From: Evansella caseinilytica
Lineage (GTDB): Bacteria; Bacillota; Bacilli; Bacillales; Salisediminibacteriaceae
Reading direction: 5' to 3'
DNA: 64,000 bases
Assembly (NCBI RefSeq): GCF_900107275.1
Contig: NZ_FNPI01000009.1
Coordinates: forward strand, 1 to 64,000
Shown here: one piece after another, positions 8,393-17,550 of the stretch
How positions within the stretch are numbered: position 1 is the first letter of the stretch
Layout of the letters: each line of letters opens with the position of its first letter
Notes under the pieces: model-generated
The model's database searches: none
The model's input: the letters and a program-made list of their open reading frames with translations, nothing else
What the model was told of the DNA's origin: nothing
Made by a program: the position numbers and the translations under genes

Positions 8393-9991
8393 TCATTGAA
8401 GACAGCGATCATACATGGTTGTATTATCGACAATTGTTTTTTCCACAGCAACGCCAAGCCATTCATCCGGTTCCAGTTCGAATAAATCCTTCTCCAAAAC
8501 GGTAAAATCGGCAACATAGCCTTCGGCAATCAGCCCGCGTTCATTTTCCTTGCAAATAGCTTCGGCGCTTCCGTAAGTAAATAAACGCAATGCCTCAAAC
8601 AACGTTAATTTTTCTTCCGGTTGATAGCCTTGATGGTTTTCCTCCGGTTTTCGTCTTGTCACTGCTGCATGAATACCCAATAACGGACTAACAGGTTCAA
8701 TCGGCGCATCGGAACCGCCCGCGCACCGGAGCCCGGCAGCCAGAAGCTTTTTCCAGGCAAAAGAATATGTGAGACGCTCCGTTCCAAGCCGTTCTTCCAC
8801 CCATGGAAAATCGGAAGCCACAAAGCGTGGCTGGATATCCAGCACTACGGGCAGTTTTTGCAGCCTTTCCAATAAATCCTTTCTTGCCACCTGCATATGT
8901 ATCAGCCGGTCCCGTTTGCCGTTCGACGGCGGAAACGCTTCAATCACATCGATGATCTGCTCAAGCGCCAAATCACCGATGGCGTGAACCGCAACGGGAA
9001 AGCCGTCCGCTCTCGCTCGCTTGACAATTTGCTCCAGCGATTCGCGCTTATGGATTTGCACGCCGTTTGTCGACGGATCATCAGCATACGGTTCGCTTAA
9101 TAACGCCGTTCTTCCGCCCAAGGCGCCGTCGGCAAAAATTTTTATTGCTCCCCGTTCGATAAAAGCATGGTTTTCGTCAGCTTTCCCCCGGCCGATGATT
9201 TGCGGAAATGCTTCATGATGAATCAGCAGGTTGGCCCGGAATTTGATCCTGCGGCCATCAATTAATTTATAAAAGCAAGCAAGCGTTTGAAGCGGATCTC
9301 CATAATAATTTAAATCCTCCGTATGCCCTCCGACAAAGCCATTTTTAAACATATCGTGAATCGAAATATCAAGGGCTTTTTCCACATCGGAAAAGCTGCT
9401 CTCCGGCATTACAGCCCGGATCAAATCCTGAGCATGGTCAAGTAAGTAACCGGTAGGTTTTCCGAAGCTGTCCTTTTCAATAATTCCCCCCGGAGGGTTG
9501 GATACTGTCTCATCCACACCAGCTAATTGGAGCGCATAGGAATTGGCGACACAAGCATGACGGCACACCCGCGTTAACATAACAGGATACTCCGTCGTGA
9601 CCTCATCCAAAATATGGCGGTTCGGCACGAGCTTATCAGGAAATAAGTTTTCGTTAAAGCCTTCCCCTGTCAGCCAGGAGCCCTTCGGTAACTCCTCCAG
9701 CCTACGCTGCAATACTTCCATTAATTCGGAAACACTGGTGACTTCCGATAAATCTAACCGCAGCAGCTTTTCCCCATGGCCGATCATATGTAAATGGCTG
9801 TCCACAAATCCGGGATACATAACCGCCCCACGAAGATTTTCATAGGTTGTTATTTGCCCTTTGAATTTGGCTTCCAATTTCCTTTTCTCACCAACCCCCA
9901 AAATATAACCATCGTTGACAAATACCGCTTCCTGCACATCAGTTTCAGATATCAGTGTACGAATTTTTCCGCCATACCACAGTGTCCCCAC
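8393..9991 (-). CDS. ytcJ: Amidohydrolase family 3 metal-dependent hydrolase (YtcJ-like)
   Basis: A 532-residue amidohydrolase. The start is GTG at 9991 (GTLWYGGKIRTL), with AGGAAGG about 8 nt before it; upstream in-frame codons lack a site. Metal-binding residues are visible in FVDSHLHMIGHGEK, the KIFADGALGG segment, AVHAIGDLALE and GGSDAPIEPVSPL. The overall architecture matches the YtcJ/amidase-3 group that hydrolyses amide or urea-like bonds; the physiological substrate is unknown. It stands alone, convergent with nadK. Confidence 0.88.
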   Translation of the reverse strand: MGTLWYGGKIRTLISETDVQEAVFVNDGYILGVGEKRKLEAKFKGQITTYENLRGAVMYPGFVDSHLHMIGHGEKLLRLDLSEVTSVSELMEVLQRRLEELPKGSWLTGEGFNENLFPDKLVPNRHILDEVTTEYPVMLTRVCRHACVANSYALQLAGVDETVSNPPGGIIEKDSFGKPTGYLLDHAQDLIRAVMPESSFSDVEKALDISIHDMFKNGFVGGHTEDLNYYGDPLQTLACFYKLIDGRRIKFRANLLIHHEAFPQIIGRGKADENHAFIERGAIKIFADGALGGRTALLSEPYADDPSTNGVQIHKRESLEQIVKRARADGFPVAVHAIGDLALEQIIDVIEAFPPSNGKRDRLIHMQVARKDLLERLQKLPVVLDIQPRFVASDFPWVEERLGTERLTYSFAWKKLLAAGLRCAGGSDAPIEPVSPLLGIHAAVTRRKPEENHQGYQPEEKLTLFEALRLFTYGSAEAICKENERGLIAEGYVADFTVLEKDLFELEPDEWLGVAVEKTIVDNTTMYDRCLQ

Positions 9992-10191
9992 TCCGCCACC
10001 TTCCTTAATCCCATCATTCCATTTTATCCCTATGATACCGGGAATGCCGGAGAAAATCAAAAATAAACCTGTTTTTTCGAAGGATGGAATTGCTTCATGG
10101 CAAAATTATATTCGTGACGGCCAGGTTGCTGGTGAAACAATGGTGACAAACGATGGTTTTCTTTTAGGAATTAACTGCCGGCGCGTATAAA

Positions 10192-10223
10192 GAAGGAGTA
10201 CCTCTTCTATGAGATACTCCTTC
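10192..10223 (-). terminator. Intrinsic terminator of the SASP gene
   Basis: GAAGGAGTA (10192-10200) pairs with TACTCCTTC (10215-10223). On the minus strand a short TTTATA follows. It starts about 17 bp past the SASP stop codon. Confidence 0.65.
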
Positions 10224-10239
10224 CATCCAGCTTATTTTA

Positions 10240-10443
10240 TTATCGAGAACCTCCGCCCAATTGTTGTTCAGCCATGCTTACAAGGCGCTTTGTGATTTCT
10301 CCTCCTACTGATCCGTTTGCACGGGATGTAGTATCAGCGCCAAGCTGAACACCAAATTCCTGAGCAATTTCATACTTCATTTGATCCAATGCTTGTTGGA
10401 CACCAGGGACTAATAATTGGTTAGAACTATTGTTGTTCGCCAT
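10240..10443 (-). CDS. sspA: Alpha/beta-type small acid-soluble spore protein
   Basis: A 67-residue DNA-coating spore protein that protects spore DNA and is cleaved at germination by the GPR protease. The [12 protein letters not shown] segment carries the GPR cleavage region. [21 protein letters not shown] is the conserved DNA-binding helix. GGGAGGTG lies 7 nt before the ATG at 10443. The position next to thiI matches B. subtilis sspA, but paralogues are so alike that the exact symbol is by position. Confidence 0.95.
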   Translation of the reverse strand: MANNNSSNQLLVPGVQQALDQMKYEIAQEFGVQLGADTTSRANGSVGGEITKRLVSMAEQQLGGGSR

Positions 10444-10466
10444 GTTTTTCACCTCCCTTGTACACA

Positions 10467-10496
10467 TAGATTGTGCACTGTTGAAGATAAAATACA
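10467..10496 (-). promoter_or_regulatory. Candidate sigma-G promoter of the SASP gene
   Basis: On the minus strand TGTATT (10496-10491) is followed after 17 bp by CAATCTA (10473-10467). This resembles the forespore sigma-G consensus (-35 GNATR, -10 CATNNTA) and is in the right place for a SASP gene. The call rests on consensus only. Confidence 0.4.
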
Positions 10497-10575
10497 GGCT
10501 AAATATTGGTAAGACGATGTGTTCAAAAACGGCTAGTACAGCCTTGTTTTAATCTTTACGACGGCTTGCTCGTCG

Positions 10576-11784
10576 CTACAGCAGGTCTGCGATTTCTTTG
10601 TCTACATTTGTTCCGGCGCGTATCGTCAGCGTTTCCACCTGTTCAACAGCCGCTTGAACAAGACGGTTGATAGCGAGTTCTTTTTCATAATGATTCGCTT
10701 TTTCTTTATTCGGCTTCGTTTTCGTTTGCGGCGGCAAAAAGATCGTGCAGCAATCTTCAAACGGAAGAATGGAAAGGTCATATGTTCCTATTTTTCTCGC
10801 TACTTCGATCACTTCAAGCTTATCCATAGTCACCAGCGGTCTTAATACCGGCATATTTGTCACTTCATTGATCGTGTGCATGCTGTCCAGCGTCTGGCTA
10901 GCCACCTGTCCGAGACTTTCCCCGTTAACAATTGCCAACGCGTTATTATTGAACGCAACACCTTCCGCAATTCTCAGCATAAATCGTCTCATTACCGTCA
11001 TTTCATACTTATCAGGTACTTTTTGATGGATCTCCTTTTGCGCTTCCGTAAACGGAACGATGTGAAGACGAATCGTTCCGCCGTAGCGGGTGAGCACTTT
11101 CGTTAAATCCACCACCTTCTGCTTTGCCCGTTCATTTGTAAACGGCGGACTGTGAAAATGCACGGCCTCTAGTTCAACGCCGCGCTTCAGCGCCAAGTAC
11201 CCTGCGACAGGGCTGTCAATCCCTCCCGACAGCATCAGCAATACCTTGCCGGCAGTCCTGACAGGCAATCCGCCGGCACCTAAGAGCGTTTTACACATAA
11301 TGTACGCTGCTTCCTCGCGTATCTCCACTTTTACCTCCACATCGGGCTGGTGCACGTCGACAGTGAGCCTGTCTGTATTGCGTAAAATATGCGATCCGAT
11401 ATGATAATTCAATTCCTGTGAACGGCGCGGATAACTTTTATTCGGACGTTTTACCGTTACTTTAAAGGTGCCTTCCTGATCAGGCAGGGCATCCTTCATC
11501 GCCCACAGTGCGCCGTCATCTATTTTCTCCTGATCCAGTTCTATTTTCAACGCCGGACTAAAGGAGTGGATACCAAAAACATCCTGCAATCTGTCGGAAA
11601 CCGCCTTTTCATCCGCTCCATTCAGTTCGACGAACATCCTGCCGAACGACCGTATCACTTTTACTTGCGGGAATTGTACCAATGATCTGCGAATGTTTTC
11701 CGTCAATTTTTTTTCAAAATCAGTGCGGTTTTTCCCTTTTAAAGCTAATTCAGAATATCTTATCAGTATATGGTTATATTTCAT
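10576..11784 (-). CDS. thiI: tRNA 4-thiouridine synthase ThiI
   Basis: A 402-residue protein with an N-terminal ferredoxin-like/THUMP RNA-binding region and a PP-loop ATPase domain, LMLSGGIDSPVAGYLALKRG at about residue 183. It adenylates U8 of tRNA for sulfur insertion and can supply sulfur for thiazole synthesis. There is no C-terminal rhodanese domain, as is usual for the Bacillus type, so sulfur should come directly from the adjacent cysteine desulfurase. The two genes overlap by 4 nt. Confidence 0.96.
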   Translation of the reverse strand: MKYNHILIRYSELALKGKNRTDFEKKLTENIRRSLVQFPQVKVIRSFGRMFVELNGADEKAVSDRLQDVFGIHSFSPALKIELDQEKIDDGALWAMKDALPDQEGTFKVTVKRPNKSYPRRSQELNYHIGSHILRNTDRLTVDVHQPDVEVKVEIREEAAYIMCKTLLGAGGLPVRTAGKVLLMLSGGIDSPVAGYLALKRGVELEAVHFHSPPFTNERAKQKVVDLTKVLTRYGGTIRLHIVPFTEAQKEIHQKVPDKYEMTVMRRFMLRIAEGVAFNNNALAIVNGESLGQVASQTLDSMHTINEVTNMPVLRPLVTMDKLEVIEVARKIGTYDLSILPFEDCCTIFLPPQTKTKPNKEKANHYEKELAINRLVQAAVEQVETLTIRAGTNVDKEIADLL

Positions 11785-12926
11785 TGTTTGTTTACCACCT
11801 TTTTCAACGATGCCACAACGGATGCAAATGCTTCTACAAATGCCTCTGCTTCTTCCATCGTATTGTCATATGTGAACGATAAGCGGATGGCGCTGGACGC
11901 CCTGTCACTGCTGAAGCCCATGCTTAACAGCACATGACTCGGCTCCGCGTGTTTCGAAGCACAGGCTGATTTCGTGGATATATATATTTCATGTTCTGCC
12001 AATGCCTGAACAATGACCTCCGGCTTTATTCCTGGCACGGAAAGGTTTAGTATATGCGGCGCCCTTGGATTAGGAGAATTGACAACAACCCCTGGTATTT
12101 CCAGGCATTTTCTTTCCAGCCAGCTGTTGATCTCCGCCATTTTTTTGATAGCTTGCGCTGATCTTTCTTTACTCATTCGCAGCGCTTTTACCATTGCGGC
12201 AACACCGGCAACATTTTCAGTTCCCGCCCGTGATCCCCGTTCCTGACTTCCTCCGGTCAACAGCGGATATAACCGGATACCGTCCCTGACGTACAGGATG
12301 CCGTTTCCTTTCAATCCGTGAAATTTATGACCTGATATCGAACAGAGATCGATGTTTGACGCGGCAAAATGTAATGGTACTTTGCCGATCCCCTGGACGT
12401 GATCCACATGAAAAACAATTTTAGGGTACTGACGGAGAAGCCCGCCGATTTCTGTTACCGGCTGAATGCTTCCGGTTTCATTATTCACATGAATGACGGA
12501 CACTAAAATCGTCTCTTTCGTCAAAGCAGCTTTCACCTGATCAACGGAAACAACACCATCGCTGTCAACCTCAAGGTAAGTGACTTCAAATCCTTCCCCT
12601 TCCAGCTGACGAAAGGTTTCCTTTGTCGATGCATGTTCGACATTTGTTGTAATAATATGTTTCCCTCTTCCGCGATGCTGCATCGCTGTACCTTTAATCG
12701 CCAAGTTATTTCCTTCCGTTCCCCCTGATGTAAAAACCACCTCTTTTGTCTTCACTCCCAATAAGGAAGCCGCCACTTCCCGCGCTTGTTGTAAAAGCCG
12801 CTCCGCTGCCTTTCCAAGCGGATGTAAAGAAGACGGGTTTCCAAAAAACTCAAGGGATACCTTCGTATATGTATCAATCACTTCTTTATACGGACGTGTT
12901 GTGGCACTGTTATCAAAGTATATCAC
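11781..12926 (-). CDS. nifZ: Cysteine desulfurase (NifZ/IscS type) partner of ThiI
   Basis: A 381-residue PLP enzyme removing sulfur from cysteine to form a protein persulfide. It opens MIYFDNSATTRPYKEV. The PLP lysine lies in CSISGHKFHGLKG (about residue 200) and the active cysteine in STKSACASKHAEPSH (about residue 325). It overlaps thiI by 4 nt, the arrangement of B. subtilis nifZ-thiI, so its main role is likely sulfur delivery to ThiI rather than general Fe-S assembly. Confidence 0.93.
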   Translation of the reverse strand: MIYFDNSATTRPYKEVIDTYTKVSLEFFGNPSSLHPLGKAAERLLQQAREVAASLLGVKTKEVVFTSGGTEGNNLAIKGTAMQHRGRGKHIITTNVEHASTKETFRQLEGEGFEVTYLEVDSDGVVSVDQVKAALTKETILVSVIHVNNETGSIQPVTEIGGLLRQYPKIVFHVDHVQGIGKVPLHFAASNIDLCSISGHKFHGLKGNGILYVRDGIRLYPLLTGGSQERGSRAGTENVAGVAAMVKALRMSKERSAQAIKKMAEINSWLERKCLEIPGVVVNSPNPRAPHILNLSVPGIKPEVIVQALAEHEIYISTKSACASKHAEPSHVLLSMGFSSDRASSAIRLSFTYDNTMEEAEAFVEAFASVVASLKKVVNKQ

Positions 12927-13092
12927 AGTAGATGCTCCTTTTTACGTGAAAGTATCTTTACCAAGGTAAAAATCCGCTACCTGCAACAATTTATCATACC
13001 ATATCTGTCTTTAAATCAACAATGCTGCAATCAGAAAAAACATAAAATCGATCATTTTTTCATTTTTTTCACTTTTGTTATTGTTTACATTC

Positions 13093-13120
13093 TTTACACT
13101 GTTTCTAAATATGTTACAAT
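13093..13120 (+). promoter_or_regulatory. Candidate sigma-A promoter upstream of brnQ
   Basis: TTTACA (13093-13098), a 16-bp spacer, then TACAAT (13115-13120). It points to brnQ, giving a leader of about 340 nt that contains the family-B repeat. No T-box or other riboswitch signature was found in the leader. Confidence 0.45.
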
Positions 13121-13236
13121 GCTGTAGTCTTTGTTTTTTTTTGTGCTTTTTGTGCGTATGTGATCAATTTACATTATTTAATTATGACAAAATATACTAA
13201 CAGAAAGTACTTGTTTAAACGTCCTTACACAAATGA

Positions 13237-13422
13237 TTGTTCAAAAGGAGGACATAACCAGCGACAAGAAGATCGAGGCTCGGCAGGTTCGCACAGCGCA
13301 GCGTACACCAAAACGTACGTGAGCAGCGGAGGGCCAACGCAACGATGAGATTCGCAGGCGCTGTTTCCCCCACTTTCTGAACATCCTTACGCAAATGAGT
13401 GTTCATAAGGAGGACATAACAG
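13237..13422 (-). repeat. Dispersed repeat family B, with an extra end fragment
   Basis: The reverse orientation of the copies at 48-49 kb. It begins GTTCAAAAGGAGGACATAAC, carries AGAAGATCGAGG, ACGTACGTGAGCAGCGGAGG and CGCAACGATGAGATTCGC, and ends TTTCTGAACATCC at 13388. A second end fragment (TGTTCATAAGGAGGACATAA) follows at 13400-13420. It lies between divergent nifZ and brnQ and occupies the brnQ leader. Confidence 0.8.
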
Positions 13423-13460
13423 TTTTCCCTTGATAAACAAGAAGGAGGCACCAGCCAATA

Positions 13461-14783
13461 ATGAACAACCAAGAATTCACATCCAAAGATACGATTGCTA
13501 TCGGATTAATGATGTTTGCACTATTTTTAGGAGCAGGAAATTTAATTTTCCCTCCTGCCCTTGGACAAGCTGCCGGCACATCCGTTTGGTCGGCGATTGC
13601 CGGTTTTTTAGTGACGGGTGTGGGACTGCCGATCCTTGCCATCATCGCCATCGCCATTTCCGGAGGCGATTTGCAAAAAGTTTCCGAAAGAGTCGGACCA
13701 ACGTTTGCAGCGATTTTCCCTTTAACCGTCTATTTAGCGATCGGACCGTTATTCGGGATTCCCCGAACCGGTTCTGTCGCATATGAAATCGGTGTTGTTC
13801 CTTATTTGACTGATGGAGCATCGGCGCTTTCCCTGCTGATTTTCACATTTTGCTTTTTCTCGGTCAGCTACTGGCTGAGTTTAAATCCATCAAAGCTGGT
13901 CGGAAGAATCGGAAAATTATTAACGCCTGTTATCGTGATCATCCTTACCATTTTAACGATTACCGGGATCGTAAAGCCGATGGACGGCGTCGGGGAACCG
14001 ACCGGTGCATATGAACAGTTTGCTTTTTTCGCCGGTTTTCAAGACGGCTATTTTACGATGGATGCCATCGCGGCCCTTGTTTTCGGAATCGTCATTATTA
14101 CGCGAATGAAAGAACGGGGAATGACATCGAAGAAGGAACTGACCCGCCGTGCGATACAAGTCGGATTAATTGCCGGGGGCGGGCTTGCTTTCGTCTATCT
14201 ATCCCTTGCCTTTTTGGGATCGACAAGCATGCAATCCATCGGCTATCAGGATAATGGCGGTGTGATTTTAACAAGAATTTCTCAGGAACTTTTAGGGAAT
14301 TTCGGACTGGTATTATTGTCAATCGTGATTACCATCGCATGCCTGACAACATCCGTCGGTTTGATTTCCTCCTTCGGTGAGTACATCCAGCGGATATTTC
14401 CAAAGATTCCATACTACTTAACGACGGGAATCATCGCTCTTTTCAGTTTGTCACTGGCAAATATGGGACTAAGTGAGCTTATTCAATTCTCATTGCCGTT
14501 ACTTATCATGATTTATCCGATAGCCATCGTGTTAATTTTGTTAACTCTCTTTAAAGGGCTGTTCAATGAAAATAAATATATTTTTAAAGGGGCTGTTATC
14601 GGCGCTGCCATCGTCAGCATTCCTGATGGCTTAAGTCAGACGGAATCATGGGGCAAACTGTTTCAATCTTTGATGGACATCCTCCCGTTCGCAGCGATGG
14701 GAATGGCGTGGCTGATTCCAGCGGTGGTCGGCAGTTGCATCGGCGCACTCCTTTCAAGGGAAAAATGGGCAATGTCTAAATAA
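13461..14783 (+). CDS. brnQ: Branched-chain amino acid carrier BrnQ/BraB
   Basis: A 440-residue LIVCS-family symporter with about 12 predicted membrane segments, importing leucine, isoleucine and valine with Na+ or H+. The motifs IGLMMFALFLGAGNLIFPP near the N-terminus and GPLFGIPRTGSVAYEIGV (about residue 95) are diagnostic. GAAGGAGG lies about 13 nt before the ATG, a rather long spacing. It occupies the place of B. subtilis braB. Confidence 0.95.
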   Translation: MNNQEFTSKDTIAIGLMMFALFLGAGNLIFPPALGQAAGTSVWSAIAGFLVTGVGLPILAIIAIAISGGDLQKVSERVGPTFAAIFPLTVYLAIGPLFGIPRTGSVAYEIGVVPYLTDGASALSLLIFTFCFFSVSYWLSLNPSKLVGRIGKLLTPVIVIILTILTITGIVKPMDGVGEPTGAYEQFAFFAGFQDGYFTMDAIAALVFGIVIITRMKERGMTSKKELTRRAIQVGLIAGGGLAFVYLSLAFLGSTSMQSIGYQDNGGVILTRISQELLGNFGLVLLSIVITIACLTTSVGLISSFGEYIQRIFPKIPYYLTTGIIALFSLSLANMGLSELIQFSLPLLIMIYPIAIVLILLTLFKGLFNENKYIFKGAVIGAAIVSIPDGLSQTESWGKLFQSLMDILPFAAMGMAWLIPAVVGSCIGALLSREKWAMSK

Positions 14784-14789
14784 TAGGAA

Positions 14790-14831
14790 GGGGGTGTCTC
14801 AAAAGGGGTTTTTCCCTTTTGAGACACCCCC
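14790..14831. terminator. Family-C stem-loop, bidirectional terminator
   Basis: GGGGGTGTCTCAAAAGG pairs perfectly (17 bp) with CCTTTTGAGACACCCCC, followed by CTTTTTC on the plus strand. It serves the convergent brnQ and the small membrane-protein gene; the latter's stop codon is 8 bp away. Confidence 0.75.
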
Positions 14832-14838
14832 TTTTTCA

Positions 14839-15225
14839 TTACTTGATGTCCTCGATTTCTTTCAGTAAAATGTCGACGGAGATCAGTTTATCAGGGGCGA
14901 TATCATCAAAGTCTCCAGGCCAGATGCCACGCACAGAAATACTCTCGGCAACATCATATAAGTGCCTGGCTTCCGCCATGTCACCTTCCGGTTCGCGTAC
15001 CAACGCCACATCATCCATTATCCATTCGGATTCGAGATCTGCCGCCTCATCCATTGCCTCCTCAGGTTCCTCCAAAATGCTTGTGTCCTTATTGTCGATT
15101 TCAGTCATATCCTCGTTAGCCGCATTCTTGATCGTTGACCCTTGATCAAAAATCGAGAGAAATAAAGCTGTCCACACGCCAATGCACACTATCACTATTC
15201 CTCCTGTTGTCAACCATTGCTTCAC
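14839..15225 (-). CDS. Small acidic single-pass membrane protein, unknown
   Basis: 128 residues starting at a GTG (15225) with GGGAGA 7 nt before it. One N-terminal hydrophobic segment (residues 7-26) is followed by a very acidic region, for example EEPEEAMDEAADLESEW, and a C-terminal part ending KLISVDILLKEIEDIK. No cysteine follows the hydrophobic stretch, so it is not a lipoprotein. I do not recognise the family. It lies between brnQ and ezrA and has its own promoter region. Confidence 0.7.
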   Translation of the reverse strand: MKQWLTTGGIVIVCIGVWTALFLSIFDQGSTIKNAANEDMTEIDNKDTSILEEPEEAMDEAADLESEWIMDDVALVREPEGDMAEARHLYDVAESISVRGIWPGDFDDIAPDKLISVDILLKEIEDIK

Positions 15226-15287
15226 AGTTATCTCTCCCTTTCTTGTTTATTTGGGTTGTAGTTTTTCCCGTAATGATATCATTTAAA

Positions 15288-15327
15288 GGCAGATCAAAAG
15301 GTACACAACGACCTTTCTGATCTGCCT
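15288..15327 (-). terminator. Intrinsic terminator of ezrA
   Basis: GGCAGATCA and TGATCTGCC arms with an inner AAGGT/ACCTT pair. On the minus strand CCTTTAAAT follows. It begins a few bases past the ezrA stop. Confidence 0.6.
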
Positions 15328-15330
15328 CTT

Positions 15331-17031
15331 TCAGTCATTTAGCGGCTGCAATAATTCATTTTCAGATACTTTTTTCAATACTTCCGGATCCACGGCTTCA
15401 ATTGCTGTCACTGCTTTTTCCAACGCTTCCTCATACAGATATTGACGAAACAAATTTTCCGCCTGCAACAATTGAATATTGATGTCATCATAATGTCTGC
15501 GATATCTGTTTCCGTATTGGATCACTCCCTCAGCAAGGGACGCTTTCTCAATGACAGTCATCAGCTTATTGACACATACCTCCACATGCTTTTTTGCTTC
15601 ATCGACTTTCAGCATCACTTCATCGATGGATATGGGGAGTTCATTCAGCTTTTCAGAAGCGCGAAGCAATGCTTTTTCTGCCTCGTCCAATTCGATCAGC
15701 AACGTTTCCGGCACTCCCGGAAGGTTGCTCCGCTTTAATTTTTTATGCCCGTAAACTAATTTTTCCTTCAGTTCACGAATCGTATCTTCTGCTGATCTTT
15801 CATCCCTGCGAAGATGAGCTAACCGTTCGCCCGCTTCCTCCAGGTTCTCTTCAAACAGCGCCAGCTCTTTTGCAAATTCTTCTGCCAGCTTGCTTAAAGA
15901 GGTAAAGGATTGCTTGTTTTCTTCCATTGAATCTCGAATGACGGAAAACTGATTGAGGATGTCCTTCATTTGCTTTTCCATTTTCCACTGCTTTCGATCT
16001 TCTTCCTCCGATATCCTGTAGCTTAATTTGACGGTCTCAATCTCTCTTTCCAGCTTTTCATATCGGTGAGGCAGTTCCTCCAGCTTTGCCGCAAGCAGCG
16101 GAAGCTCCCTTTCCAGCTGCTGACGAGACATCGCTTCCTGCTCCAGTTTGTCGTAAATTTCCTCGATTTCTTTTTGAAATGCTTCGAGGGGTTCATCGAC
16201 TTCCTTCAGCTTTAAGCTTTCTACAAGCGGAACGAGGGCGATAAGGCGACGCTTCATCTCCTCCGTCTGCCATTTAAACGAAAAATGTTCAAGAGAAAAA
16301 CCTTGCTCCTCCATTTCGGCAAAGCCTTTTTCCAATTCTTCGAGTTGCCTTGGAAGCTCTTTTTCCATCAACACTAAATATCGCGGAGCTTTGCCGATTG
16401 TCTCATTAATAAATTCCAGCTCCTCCTTAATCCGAAGCAACACTTCCCTCGCTTGCAAATAGTTTCCTTCGTTCGTTTCATCTTCAAAAGCTTGGAAAAG
16501 TTCCTGTCCGTCTTTCAGGCGGCGTTCGATTTCCGCGCCGGCAACGCCGAGCGATCCACGCTGAGCCCACAGACGCTTTTTCGTTTCCTGGAAAGCGTCT
16601 TTGACACTATGTATCTCCAGCCTGTTCTGCTCTTCGCTGTTCACCAGATGCTCCACTTCATCCATCATTTCCTGCAGGTGCTCGCTCAGTTTTTCCATTT
16701 CCTCGTCCACGAACCTGACCAACTGCTTCGCTTTCCCGAACCTGTATTTATTCGCCAAATCCTCGATATCAAACAGCTTTTCTTCAATATCCGGCAGTTG
16801 TATCGTAACGATTTCATCCCACACTTCCCGCCATTGCTCAAAGCGTTCTTCCGTTTCCCCGGACATTTTCAATCCCTTTATTTTTGACAATTCCTCCGTC
16901 ACCGGCTCATTCATTAACTGCACTTTTTTGCTTTCCAAGCGATCTACATCTTTATATATTTTTCTTCTGGACCATGCCCCATAAACTAAAGTGATGAGAA
17001 CCAGTGCTATGAATGTATACAGAAAGTTCAT
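15331..17031 (-). CDS. ezrA: Septation ring formation regulator EzrA
   Basis: A 566-residue protein with one N-terminal membrane helix (MNFLYTFIALVLITLVYG), then long coiled-coil spectrin-like repeats to the end. In Firmicutes EzrA binds FtsZ, limits extra Z-rings and helps move PBP1. The ATG at 17031 was chosen because AGGAGG lies 6 nt before it; an in-frame start further up lacks one. The length matches the family (about 562). Confidence 0.95.
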   Translation of the reverse strand: MNFLYTFIALVLITLVYGAWSRRKIYKDVDRLESKKVQLMNEPVTEELSKIKGLKMSGETEERFEQWREVWDEIVTIQLPDIEEKLFDIEDLANKYRFGKAKQLVRFVDEEMEKLSEHLQEMMDEVEHLVNSEEQNRLEIHSVKDAFQETKKRLWAQRGSLGVAGAEIERRLKDGQELFQAFEDETNEGNYLQAREVLLRIKEELEFINETIGKAPRYLVLMEKELPRQLEELEKGFAEMEEQGFSLEHFSFKWQTEEMKRRLIALVPLVESLKLKEVDEPLEAFQKEIEEIYDKLEQEAMSRQQLERELPLLAAKLEELPHRYEKLEREIETVKLSYRISEEEDRKQWKMEKQMKDILNQFSVIRDSMEENKQSFTSLSKLAEEFAKELALFEENLEEAGERLAHLRRDERSAEDTIRELKEKLVYGHKKLKRSNLPGVPETLLIELDEAEKALLRASEKLNELPISIDEVMLKVDEAKKHVEVCVNKLMTVIEKASLAEGVIQYGNRYRRHYDDINIQLLQAENLFRQYLYEEALEKAVTAIEAVDPEVLKKVSENELLQPLND

Positions 17032-17159
17032 ATGAGGCCTCCTTCTTCTATCGTTCACCGTTTTGAAACAGCGTTTATTTTCCTCGGTTCAACGAGCTTC
17101 CGTCGGATGTTCGTTCTGCTATTTTTCTAGCTTCTTTTTGAACATATACACTTATCGAA

Positions 17160-17398
17160 CGTGTTCAAAAAGGCAATGGCTCCGCTTGATGCGCCATCTA
17201 CGAAAAACCACTCATAGCTGACTTGAATGCATCAGTTCCACTCCATTGTCTCTTCCTCTTCTAGTACGCAGAGGCTTATCCAAGTACCATCGCCTGCGAT
17301 GGCACTATGAGACAACTCGCAGCTTCTCAGTGAAGCCCGGCTCGTTGCTTCGTGTATGTTCCAAAAGATAAAAAGCGTTCTTTTTGAACATACACTTA
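17160..17398 (-). repeat. Dispersed repeat family A, GTCTC-middle variant
   Basis: It begins GTGTTCAAAAAGGCAATGG and ends with the hairpin AAAAGATAAAAAGCG/TTCTTTTTGAACATACAC. Its middle (CATTGTCTCTTCCTCT ... GATGGCACTATGAGACAAC) is shared with the copy at 37322 and absent from other copies. It sits in the divergent gap between ezrA and hisJ, which otherwise holds their promoters. Confidence 0.8.
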
Positions 17399-17550
17399 TA
17401 ATAACATACAAAATAACAGATTTACTTACAAAAACATCTTTTTTTCTCTGTTGCTTTCTCTTATAATAGCATGGAAACGACTGATTTGGATGTACTATAT
17501 TCGTATTTCATTAGGTCTTTCTACTATTTTTTTGAAAGGGGTCCTCGACG

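Noticed and set aside
10043-10190. A 48-codon rightward frame ending GFLLGINCRRV between the amidohydrolase and SASP genes
   Set aside because: The composition looks protein-like, but there is no ribosome binding site and it runs into the SASP terminator; it may be a gene scrap but cannot be supported.
13121-13460. A T-box or other riboswitch before brnQ
   Set aside because: No T-box core (GGGTGG.ACCGCG) or specifier hairpin is visible; the leader is mostly a family-B repeat.
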